Shown here one piece after another: positions 1 through 6,338 of a stretch of 7,818 nt of DNA (position 1 is the first letter of the stretch; each line of letters opens with the position of its first letter). Origin of the DNA: an uncultured Spirochaetaceae bacterium (GTDB taxonomy: Bacteria; Spirochaetota; Spirochaetia; Treponematales; Treponemataceae); NCBI GenBank assembly GCA_902773215.1, contig CACYDQ010000106.1, forward strand, positions 1-7,818. The letters run 5' to 3'. Under the pieces are notes generated by a model. The model searched no databases, was not told the DNA's origin, and saw nothing but the letters and a program-made list of their open reading frames with translations. A program made the translations under genes and the position numbers.

Positions 1-1
1 G

Positions 2-175
2 GGATTCGAGATGTGGGCGACGATTACGACCAACTACCTGCAGCTCAAGACGATATGCATCCAGCGGCAGCACCACCGGAACCGGGAAGACTGGGACGCG
101 TTCATCCGTGCCTGCTACTCCATGCCCCAGTTCCGCGAGCTGACGGGACTTTCCGACAGCAAGTGGGATTTGTAG
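2..175 (+). CDS. C-terminal end of an unrecognised protein (5' truncated)
   Basis: An open frame enters from the left edge at base 2 and runs 57 codons to a TAG at 173-175. The tail is rich in aromatic and basic residues, with MWATITTNYLQLKT, then QRQHHRNREDW, then a helix-like stretch ending SMPQFRELTGL and SDSKWDL. It looks mostly helical and soluble, with no membrane segment. I do not recognise the family with confidence. The YLQLKT...QR..HR...W pattern faintly recalls tails I associate with phage-encoded or ThyX-annotated proteins, but that is only an impression. Coding evidence is the protein-like composition of this frame and the absence of any other sensible frame. It ends 87 bp from the end of the convergent EF-G gene. 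The start codon lies outside the window. Confidence 0.6.
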   Translation, partial: GFEMWATITTNYLQLKTICIQRQHHRNREDWDAFIRACYSMPQFRELTGLSDSKWDL

Positions 176-194
176 CGGAGAGGCTTCCTGCCGA

Positions 195-216
195 GGGCGG
201 CCCTTAAAGCCAGCCC
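195..216 (+). terminator. Weak inverted repeat after the left-edge gene
   Basis: Bases 195-201 (GGGCGGC) pair with 209-216 (GCCAGCCC), with one bulged A and a 7-base loop CCTTAAA. It lies 19 bp after the stop of the left-edge gene, where a terminator would be expected. No T-run follows on the plus strand, so at best it is an atypical terminator. Confidence 0.25.
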
Positions 217-236
217 TAATGCCAGGCCCGGCAAGA

Positions 237-252
237 CGGGGGCGTACCCCCG
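237..252 (-). terminator. GC hairpin downstream of the EF-G gene
   Basis: CGGGGG (237-242) and CCCCCG (247-252) form a perfect 6-bp stem around a CGTA loop. On the minus strand it begins 10 bases after the EF-G stop codon and is followed by TCTTG rather than a long T-run. The position between two converging genes fits a transcription terminator, possibly acting both ways. The hairpin is plain in the sequence; its function is inferred. Confidence 0.45.
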
Positions 253-262
253 CCGCCTTCCG

Positions 263-2299
263 TCAGGCCTTGGGCTGGAAGTGGCTGAACGTCATGCTGA
301 AGCTGGCCCGCCCCTGGGTGACCGAGCGCAGGTCGGTGGAAAAGCCGAACATCTTGGCCATCGGTGCCTGGGCGTGGACTATGTTGCCGCCGGACTTGTC
401 GTCCATGCTTGAGATGATTCCGCCGCGCTGGGTTATCTGGCTCATCGCCTCGCCGACGAACTCGGAGGGGCTTTCAATATCTACCGCCATGACCGGCTCA
501 AGGAGCGCGGGCGACGCGGCGGAACAAGCCTTGTCAAAGGCCTCGGCCGCGGCGGCCTCGAATGCGAAGGTGGTAGAAGTGAGCTCGTTGTAGCCGACGG
601 AAGTGACCGTGACGGCGGTGTCCGTGCAGGGGTATCCCATCTTGATGCCGGACATAAAGCTGCTCTCGATGCTCTGCTTGATTGCGTCGAATATCTCGTC
701 GGGGATGTCGCCCTGCTTGGCGGTGCAGGTGTAGGAGTTGCCCGCCCCGGTCTCGCGCGGCTCCACATGGATGCTGAGCGAGGCCGTGTTCTCCTTGCCG
801 GCGACCATGCGGCTGTAGGACTCGTCGTAATCCGCGCTCGCGGTGACGGCCTCGCGGTAGGTGACCTGCGGGGACCCGACGTGGCATGACACCTTGAAGT
901 CGTCACGTATCCTCGTGACCAGCACGTCCAGATGCAGCTCGCCCATTCCGCTGATGATAAGCTGGCCCGTCTCGTCATCCTCGCGGTGGGTGAAGGTCGG
1001 GTCCTCCCTGCTCAATATTTCCAGCGTGTCCAAAAGCTTCTGCCTGTCGCTCATCGTCTCAGGTTCTATCGCGATTGATATGACCGGCTCGGGGAACTGC
1101 ACGCTCTCAAGCAAAACGGGCATACCCTCGCTGCCCAGGGAGTCGCCGGTCTGCGCGAGCTTCATGCCCACGAAGACCGCGATGTCACCGGCGGAGACGG
1201 AATCCACCTGCTCCATGTTCTTGGCGTTGACGCGCAGGATGCGGTTGACGCGCTCCCGCTTCTTCTTGCCCACGTTGTAGACCTGCATGCCGCTCGTAAT
1301 CTTGCCCGCGTACATGCGCACGAAGCAGAGGAGGCCGGCGTTCTGGTCATACTGAATCTTGAACACCAGGCCGATGGGAGCCTTGGCGTCGGGGTCGCAT
1401 TTGACGGGAACCTTCTCCTCCTCGCCCCGCTTCTTGACGTGAACGCCCTCTGCCGGAGGAACCTCCACCGGGGAAGGCAGGTATGAGATTATCGCGTCCA
1501 TCAGGGGCTGAATGCCCTGGTTGTGGCGGCTGGACCCGCAGAGGAAGGGAACCAGGCTGCGGTTTATCGTGGACTTGCGGATGGAGGCGACCAGCTGCTC
1601 GGTCGTGATTTCCTTGCCGTCCAGGTAGAGCTCGGCAAGCTCGTCATCGTTGGAGGCGACCGTGTCCACCAGCTTGGCCCGCCATTCCTCGGCCTGGGCC
1701 TTGTACGCGTCGCTTATCTCGCCTGCGGTGAACTTCTCGCCCTCGCTCTCCGCATCCCAGTGGATTTCCTTCATGGCAAGGAGGTCTATGACGCCGTCAA
1801 AGTCCGCGCCCGCCCCGCAGGGAATCTCCAGGGCGACGGTCTCGGCCCCGAACTTCTCGTGCACGTCGTTCATCGCGCCGAAGAAGTCCGCGCCGACGCG
1901 GTCCATCTTGTTGACAAAGCAGATGCGGGGGACCTTGAATTCGTCCGCCTGCCGCCAGACGGTCTCGGTCTGGGGCTGCACCCAGCCGACCGCGCAGATG
2001 ACGGCGATGGCCCCGTCCAGCACGCGGAGGGAGCGCTCGACCTCGGCCGTGAAGTCCACGTGGCCGGGTGTGTCTATGATGTTTATCTGGCAGCCTTTCC
2101 ACGTGGTCGTGATGGCGGCGGAGGCTATCGTGATGCCCCGCTCCTGCTCCTGCTGCATGAAGTCCATCGTGGCCGCGCCATCGTCTATCTCGCCTATCTT
2201 GTGTATCTTCCCGGAGTAAAAAAGAATCCGTTCTGTCGTCGTCGTCTTTCCGGCATCGATGTGGGCCATGATGCCGATGTTCCTCATCTTGTCTAGCAT
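263..2299 (-). CDS. Elongation factor G paralogue, spirochaete EF-G2-like GTPase
   Basis: A translational GTPase of 678 residues, slightly short of the roughly 690-700 usual for EF-G. The GTPase motifs are intact: P-loop AHIDAGKT (12-19), RGITI (54-58), DTPGH (76-80), NKMD (130-133) and a CGSS version of the G5 loop (254-257). Domain II follows (about 305-395), then domain III (about 405-480, with GMGELHLDV), domain IV (about 480-600) and domain V (about 600-678). The RNIGIMAHIDAGKTTTTERI start and the KMFGFSTDLRSVTQGRASFSMTF end are typical EF-G. Its wording is closer to what I recall of the second spirochaete EF-G (recycling-type, mitochondrial EFG2-like) than to the translocation-type one, but I could not align it. 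Residue 106 is Trp where family members usually have Gly (AVGWVQP). I chose ATG 2299 because the frame's upstream TTG at 2305 lies ahead of the predicted transcript start; ATG 2287 is the alternative. Neither has a Shine-Dalgarno sequence. Confidence 0.95.
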   Translation of the reverse strand: MLDKMRNIGIMAHIDAGKTTTTERILFYSGKIHKIGEIDDGAATMDFMQQEQERGITIASAAITTTWKGCQINIIDTPGHVDFTAEVERSLRVLDGAIAVICAVGWVQPQTETVWRQADEFKVPRICFVNKMDRVGADFFGAMNDVHEKFGAETVALEIPCGAGADFDGVIDLLAMKEIHWDAESEGEKFTAGEISDAYKAQAEEWRAKLVDTVASNDDELAELYLDGKEITTEQLVASIRKSTINRSLVPFLCGSSRHNQGIQPLMDAIISYLPSPVEVPPAEGVHVKKRGEEEKVPVKCDPDAKAPIGLVFKIQYDQNAGLLCFVRMYAGKITSGMQVYNVGKKKRERVNRILRVNAKNMEQVDSVSAGDIAVFVGMKLAQTGDSLGSEGMPVLLESVQFPEPVISIAIEPETMSDRQKLLDTLEILSREDPTFTHREDDETGQLIISGMGELHLDVLVTRIRDDFKVSCHVGSPQVTYREAVTASADYDESYSRMVAGKENTASLSIHVEPRETGAGNSYTCTAKQGDIPDEIFDAIKQSIESSFMSGIKMGYPCTDTAVTVTSVGYNELTSTTFAFEAAAAEAFDKACSAASPALLEPVMAVDIESPSEFVGEAMSQITQRGGIISSMDDKSGGNIVHAQAPMAKMFGFSTDLRSVTQGRASFSMTFSHFQPKA

Positions 2300-2307
2300 A
2301 GACAATT

Positions 2308-2335
2308 AGTATAGTGCAAAACGCCCGTTTAGCAA
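2308..2335 (-). promoter_or_regulatory. Promoter for the EF-G gene, apparently leaderless
   Basis: On the minus strand TTGCTA (2335-2330) and TATACT (2313-2308) are separated by 16 bp, matching sigma-70-type -35 (4/6) and -10 (5/6) boxes. The -10 ends 8 bp before ATG 2299, so transcription should start at about 2301, within a few bases of the start codon. No ribosome binding site can fit. Confidence 0.55.
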
Positions 2336-2343
2336 AGAGGGGG

Positions 2344-2379
2344 GTACCGGACGGTACGGCCTGTCCGAAATCAGCGGAC
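2344..2379. promoter_or_regulatory. Two adjacent dyads between divergent promoters (candidate operator)
   Basis: GTACCG-GA-CGGTAC (2344-2357) is a perfect 6-bp inverted repeat with a 2-bp spacer. GTCCG-AAATCAG-CGGAC (2363-2379) is a perfect 5-bp inverted repeat with a 7-bp spacer. Both sit upstream of the -35 boxes of both divergent promoters and outside both predicted transcripts, so they are more likely protein-binding DNA sites than RNA structures. The GTCCG/CGGAC unit recurs at 2348-2352, 2363-2367, 2375-2379 and 2426-2430, the last inside the galK promoter spacer. The regulator is unknown. Confidence 0.35.
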
Positions 2380-2414
2380 CTAAGCTCACCTTAATAAACC
2401 TGGCACGAAAAAAT

Positions 2415-2443
2415 TTGCCAATCCTGTCCGCATGCTGTAGAAT
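2415..2443 (+). promoter_or_regulatory. galK promoter
   Basis: TTGCCA (2415-2420) and TAGAAT (2438-2443) lie exactly 17 bp apart, each matching the sigma-70 consensus at five of six positions. The predicted transcript start near 2450 gives a leader of about 34 bases before the ATG at 2484. A CCTGTCCG direct repeat copy (2423-2430, other copy 2360-2367) sits in the spacer and could be a repressor or activator contact. Confidence 0.65.
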
Positions 2444-2458
2444 AGGAAGATACAATAC

Positions 2459-2468
2459 AGCAATTGCT
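2459..2468. promoter_or_regulatory. Perfect 10-bp palindrome in the galK leader
   Basis: AGCAATTGCT is a perfect 10-bp palindrome about 10 bases after the predicted galK transcript start and just before the ribosome binding site. This is a position where a repressor could block transcription. A palindrome this short can occur by chance, and no matching second copy was seen in the window. Confidence 0.2.
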
Positions 2469-2483
2469 TTAGAGGGGTTTGCC

Positions 2484-3677
2484 ATGAGCACAGTTTCCCA
2501 GGACTACGATGTCAGGAACCTAAAGGACGATTTCGTAAAACAGTACAGCGGCAGCGCAGACGGCGTGCGGGTCTTCTCGTCCCCCGCCAGGATCAACATA
2601 ATCGGCGAGCACATAGACTACAACGGCGGCAAGGTCTTCCCCGCCGCGATTGACCGCTACCTCTACGTCGCCATCCGCCGGCGGGAAGACTCCAAGATTA
2701 GCTACAACGACATCAAGTTCCCCGGCACGTTCAGCTTCGACATAAACGATGATTTTGCCTTCCGCAAGGAGAACGGCTATGCAAACTACCTGAACGGCAT
2801 CCTGTCCATCCTCAAGCGGCGGGGTTACAAGATTCCGTCGGGATTCGACATCCTGATGGTCAGCAACGTACCCCCGGCGGGAGGCATCTCGTCTTCGTCC
2901 GCACTGGAATGCGGCTTCGCCTACGCCGTGTCGGAGCTGTTCGGCCTGGGGGTCAGCCGCAAGGACATCGCCCTGATCGGCCAGCAGAGCGAGCACGAGT
3001 TCATGGGGGTTAACTGCGGAATCATGGACCAGTACATCATCGCGACCGGAAAGAAAGACACGGCGGAAGTCCTGGACTGCGCAAAAGTCGAGCACGAGTA
3101 CGTGCCGCTGGAACTGGGTGACTACCGCTTCGTCGTCATGAACACCCGCAAGAAGAGGCAGCTGGCGGACAGCAAGTACAACGAGCGGCGCAGCCAATGC
3201 GAGGCCGCACTCAAAATCCTGCAGGACAAGGGGGTGGAGGCGCAAGACCTCTGCTCGCTCAGCCCGGTCAAATGGGAAGCGGTGAAACACTTCATCTCCG
3301 ACGGCGTCCTTCAGAAACGGGCAAACCACTGCGTCTACGAGAACCAGCGGGTCCTCGATGCGGTCGCCGCTCTCAAGGCCGGGGATTTGATACGGTTGGG
3401 CAGGCTGCTGGACGAGTCCCACGCCTCGCTCAAATCGGACTACGAGGTGACGGGCATAGAGCTGGACACCCTCGCCGAGACAGCGCAGAAGCAGGAAGGA
3501 TGCTTGGGCGCACGGATGACCGGTGCGGGATTCGGCGGATGTGCCATCGCGCTTGTCCACAAGGACAAGGTCGAAGCCTTCACCGAGGCCGTCCAGAAGG
3601 CCTACACGGCGGCCATCGGCTACGAGGCGGGCTTCTTCTCCTGCTCAAGCGGCGACGGTGTGAGCGAAATCAAATAG
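2484..3677 (+). CDS. galK: Galactokinase
   Basis: ATP-dependent phosphorylation of galactose to galactose-1-phosphate, the first step of the Leloir pathway, in the cytoplasm. The 397-residue length is normal for the family. Signature 1 is SPARINIIGEHIDYN (33-47), with the sugar-contacting GEH.DYN. The GHMP ATP-binding loop is PPAGGISSSSALE (130-142), slightly unlike the usual PxGxGLSSSAA order. The catalytic Asp is D182 in CGIMDQ (178-183). ADSKYNERR (228-236) and SDYEVTGIELD (318-328) are conserved galactokinase segments, and motif 3 is MTGAGFGGCAIALV (345-358). The start at 2484 follows a good ribosome binding site AGAGGGG (2471-2477) with 6-bp spacing. An earlier in-frame TTG at 2415 falls inside the promoter and is not used. 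No galT or galE lies in the window. The CYTH gene follows 9 bp later, probably in the same operon. Confidence 0.96.
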   Translation: MSTVSQDYDVRNLKDDFVKQYSGSADGVRVFSSPARINIIGEHIDYNGGKVFPAAIDRYLYVAIRRREDSKISYNDIKFPGTFSFDINDDFAFRKENGYANYLNGILSILKRRGYKIPSGFDILMVSNVPPAGGISSSSALECGFAYAVSELFGLGVSRKDIALIGQQSEHEFMGVNCGIMDQYIIATGKKDTAEVLDCAKVEHEYVPLELGDYRFVVMNTRKKRQLADSKYNERRSQCEAALKILQDKGVEAQDLCSLSPVKWEAVKHFISDGVLQKRANHCVYENQRVLDAVAALKAGDLIRLGRLLDESHASLKSDYEVTGIELDTLAETAQKQEGCLGARMTGAGFGGCAIALVHKDKVEAFTEAVQKAYTAAIGYEAGFFSCSSGDGVSEIK

Positions 3678-3686
3678 GGAAGCGGA

Positions 3687-4298
3687 ATGACCGAAGTAGA
3701 ACTCAAAGCGCGGGTTGACGACCGGGCCGCCCTCGCCGCACGGCTGGACAGCTTTGCCAGGCGCGGACAGCACGTCATCCGCAACGACGAATACTGGGGT
3801 AAGACCGCCGACGACCGGAACAAAATCCGCATCCGGCGGGAAGCTTTTCTTGCCCCGGACGGGAGCACCGCCAAGACGGACATCCTCGTCACCTACAAGC
3901 GCAAGTCCCGCATAACGGGGGCCGACGGCGTGGAGGCGGAGGCGAACGACGAGAAGGAGTGCGTTATCTCGGACGCGGAGGCGCTGGAAGCTTTCCTTTC
4001 CGACACGGGCTATGCCGTACAGCTGAAGAAGCACAAGGACGTGGAGGATTGGCTCGTGGAAATCCCGGATGGCACGGACGGGGCGGGTACGCTGGAAGCT
4101 ACGCTGGAGCTGTGTGCAGTGGACAAGCTCGGCGATTTTCTGGAAATAGAAATACTCTCCCCGACGGGCGATACGGCAGTCCTTGCCACCCTGCACGGCG
4201 AGCTTGAGAAGCTGCTTGACCGGGCGGAGATTCCCCACGACAAGATAGAGAACCGCTACTACAGCGAGATGCTGCGGGACATCGCCCTGCGGACGTGA
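3687..4298 (+). CDS. CYTH-domain protein, class IV adenylate cyclase / triphosphatase type
   Basis: A 203-residue cytoplasmic CYTH (triphosphate tunnel) protein. The defining N-terminal ExExK is E3-E5-K7. Further tunnel residues visible are DEYW (34-37), basic IRIRR (47-51), TYKRK (69-73), acidic DEKE (88-91), LGDFLEIEIL (148-157) with E153 and E155, and a C-terminal RYYSEML (190-196) matching the usual SYxELL ending. The LGxFLEIE and Y..SYxELL endings are shared by class IV adenylate cyclases (CyaB) and related proteins, so the product may make cAMP from ATP. Members of this fold can instead hydrolyse thiamine triphosphate or tripolyphosphate, and sequence alone does not decide. The ribosome binding site AGGGA (3676-3680) overlaps the galK stop codon, and the 9-bp gap indicates co-transcription with galK. 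It converges on the membrane protein gene with only 19 bp between stops. Confidence 0.88.
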   Translation: MTEVELKARVDDRAALAARLDSFARRGQHVIRNDEYWGKTADDRNKIRIRREAFLAPDGSTAKTDILVTYKRKSRITGADGVEAEANDEKECVISDAEALEAFLSDTGYAVQLKKHKDVEDWLVEIPDGTDGAGTLEATLELCAVDKLGDFLEIEILSPTGDTAVLATLHGELEKLLDRAEIPHDKIENRYYSEMLRDIALRT

Positions 4299-4311
4299 CA
4301 GCCCCGCTGTC
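4297..4311. terminator. Small dyad between convergent stops
   Basis: GACAGC (4297-4302) pairs with GCTGTC (4306-4311) around a CCC loop, overlapping the CYTH stop codon and ending 6 bp before the stop of the membrane protein gene. The position suits a shared bidirectional terminator. No T-run follows on either strand, so the call is weak. Confidence 0.3.
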
Positions 4312-4317
4312 TGTCCC

Positions 4318-6327
4318 CTACTTCTTTATGTAAAAGCCCTTCCCCATGTCGTCTATATCGAACAGACGCAGCCTGTCGGTAAAGCAGTACTCAGGAGTGC
4401 AGGGAAGCTCCGCATCCCCGCACTGGTCCCCCTCGAGGGCGACATAGACGTAGAAGGGCTGCTCCTCGCTGACAAGGCATTTCTCCACCGGCATGGCATA
4501 CATGGCGGCAGGCAGAAGCCAGTTCCTGTTCCGGAAGGCGCAGGAGACGGCAACAAAGGCAAGCAGGAGGCCCTGGGCCTTCCCGACCGGCCCCGCCTTA
4601 CCAGGCACGCGCACGCCGTCGGGCCGCAACCTGACCACGCACAGCAGTATGACAGCCAGAACAGAGAACACCCTGCGCCATCGCTTGAACTCCTCCTGCC
4701 AGTGCGGGGCGTTCAGATCGTGACGGGCAAGGACAGAACCCAGACTAATCAAATTCTCACGGACACGAGGAATCCAAAGCAATACTCCCGCCAGCAGGAA
4801 CACAACGGCAAGAGCGACGGGAATCCAGCCCCAGCCCGCGAGACGGACGGCAAGCTTCCGCCCCCACTCCCGGCAGTTCCGCAGCAGCGCGGCCAGCCAC
4901 AAGCATATTCCCGGGCTAAAGAAGAGGGCGACCGCAAGGATTCCATAAATCCAGACCGTATCGTAGCGGAGTTCCGGCACGGTGATGAAGCAGAACAGCA
5001 GGTTCCCGATGACATAGGCATAATACGCCAGCTTGACCGGAACGGAAGCCCCGGAGCTGCCCCTGTCTCCCCGCCCCCGTACCAGGCTGACTGCCGCGAC
5101 GGCAAGGCCAGCCAGCAGGACAAAGGGCAAAAGGATGTTGTTGCTCTCGGGAAGCACATACTTGAGCCAGGGAACGAACCAGGTACCGAAGCCCTGCCCG
5201 GGCACATACTCATAGCCGAGGGCAATCGTCCGCGAGTAATTCTGAATCGCGTTTATGTTCGTATCTACAAGATATTTTGAGAGCGTCCAAGGCAGGTCAA
5301 GCTTGAAGACAGTCATGGGGAACATCAGGTAACCAGTCTGGATGACATTCCTGACAACGAAGAGGGCGAGGATGCAGAGGGGCAGGACCGTCAGCCTGAC
5401 AAGCGCAAGGACGGACAGCTCCCTGTGCCTCTGTTTCCAGAAGACTGCGGCCGTAAACACGAGGAACACCGCCACCGCCCCCATGGGCTTAATCGCGAAG
5501 CTCGCCGCGCTGTAGAGAAAAACCGTCTCCCAAGGCGTGCGGGAGGGGGCAGGCGCCCACCCGGTAGCAGTCCCGTCCGGTTTCCCGCCTTGTGCCAGGG
5601 TGTAGGGCAGCATTTCCGAGATGACGACGGCAATCAGCACGAGGGCGGGATTGTCGTAGTTCAGGTAGGGTTCCAGCACTTCCGTAAAGAAGAGCCAGAG
5701 GGCCATCACCGCCTGGCAGACGGCGAAGCGGACGTTGGAGGAGGTAGGATTCCTGACTGCGGCATGGATACCGGAAAGGCAGTAGCTCAAAAAAGAAAAA
5801 TACATCAGGAAGACCGTGATGCTGCACGAGCGTTTGTCCCAGATGCCCACGTCCAGCCCCGCCGCCACTTGCAGGTAGAGGGAGTTCATGCCCAGGCGGA
5901 AGTGCAGGTTGGCAAGCCCCGGCACGACCTTGTATGCGTTCAGCCATGAGACAATGCTCGCATGGTAGAGAAAGTCATCGTAGGCATCGATTTTGCTCTT
6001 GTTCGATATGACATAGGCTATAAGATAGAAGAAAAACAGGCAAAGGACAGAGAAGCCCGGGGCGGTGGCAATCCGTCCCCTGATTTCCCTGCGGCAAAGA
6101 AAAACGCCGTATGCCCCCGTAAAGAGGACGGGCAGCAGGGTCCACAGTGTCAGGGGCAGGAAGAGCTGCACCAAGGAGAAATACACGCCTATAAGGGCAA
6201 AGCCCGTAAAGAAATTCAAGAAGAAGTTGTCTTCCCTGACCTTGAGGAAAGTCAGGCGGGAGGCAAGGAGGCCGACACCACAAAAGCAAGCAAAGAAAAG
6301 ACTTGCCGAAAAGAACAGGAACAGCAT
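4318..6327 (-). CDS. Polytopic membrane protein resembling the LIC_10190 family
   Basis: A 669-residue integral membrane protein with roughly a dozen hydrophobic segments, among them about 1-22, 37-78 (two), 93-107, 169-190, 203-217, 227-240, 268-297, 306-326, 400-416, 434-450, 457-481, 501-519, 553-566 and 586-598. After an early membrane segment comes a polar stretch with DAYDDFLYH (114-122), then PGLANLHFRLGMNS (136-149). Later come PELRYD (451-456) and a non-membrane C-terminus with QCGDAELPCTP (635-645) and GFYIK (664-668). These landmarks match what I remember of membrane proteins named LIC_10190 family, which look like GT-C-fold glycosyltransferases or polymer-handling enzymes of the envelope. 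The enzymatic role is inferred. I prefer ATG 6327 over the in-frame TTG at 6360. It has no Shine-Dalgarno sequence but starts 11 bp after the cyclo-ligase stop, which suggests translational coupling. Confidence 0.8.
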   Translation of the reverse strand: MLFLFFSASLFFACFCGVGLLASRLTFLKVREDNFFLNFFTGFALIGVYFSLVQLFLPLTLWTLLPVLFTGAYGVFLCRREIRGRIATAPGFSVLCLFFFYLIAYVISNKSKIDAYDDFLYHASIVSWLNAYKVVPGLANLHFRLGMNSLYLQVAAGLDVGIWDKRSCSITVFLMYFSFLSYCLSGIHAAVRNPTSSNVRFAVCQAVMALWLFFTEVLEPYLNYDNPALVLIAVVISEMLPYTLAQGGKPDGTATGWAPAPSRTPWETVFLYSAASFAIKPMGAVAVFLVFTAAVFWKQRHRELSVLALVRLTVLPLCILALFVVRNVIQTGYLMFPMTVFKLDLPWTLSKYLVDTNINAIQNYSRTIALGYEYVPGQGFGTWFVPWLKYVLPESNNILLPFVLLAGLAVAAVSLVRGRGDRGSSGASVPVKLAYYAYVIGNLLFCFITVPELRYDTVWIYGILAVALFFSPGICLWLAALLRNCREWGRKLAVRLAGWGWIPVALAVVFLLAGVLLWIPRVRENLISLGSVLARHDLNAPHWQEEFKRWRRVFSVLAVILLCVVRLRPDGVRVPGKAGPVGKAQGLLLAFVAVSCAFRNRNWLLPAAMYAMPVEKCLVSEEQPFYVYVALEGDQCGDAELPCTPEYCFTDRLRLFDIDDMGKGFYIKK

Positions 6328-6338
6328 GATAGGGGAAA

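Noticed and set aside
221..232. Imperfect palindrome GCCAGGCCCGGC
   Set aside because: It has a central mismatch and no room for a loop, so it cannot form a useful hairpin and is within the range expected of GC-rich sequence.
1523..2296. A 257-codon plus-strand frame opposite the EF-G GTPase domain
   Set aside because: The minus strand encodes all the conserved GTPase motifs here, so the plus frame is a by-product of codon bias.
2415..2483. Extended N-terminus for galactokinase from a TTG at 2415
   Set aside because: It overlaps the -35 and -10 boxes, lies upstream of the predicted transcript start, and galactokinase homology begins after the well-placed ATG at 2484.
2520..3560. A 346-codon open frame on the minus strand opposite galK
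   Set aside because: It is the mirror of a strongly coding GC-rich gene; galK is unambiguous on the plus strand, and the antisense translation shows no recognisable domain and no ribosome binding site.
5425..5949. Plus-strand frame inside the membrane protein gene
   Set aside because: The minus frame has continuous membrane segments and family landmarks through this region; the plus product is low-complexity Gly/Arg/His-rich sequence.
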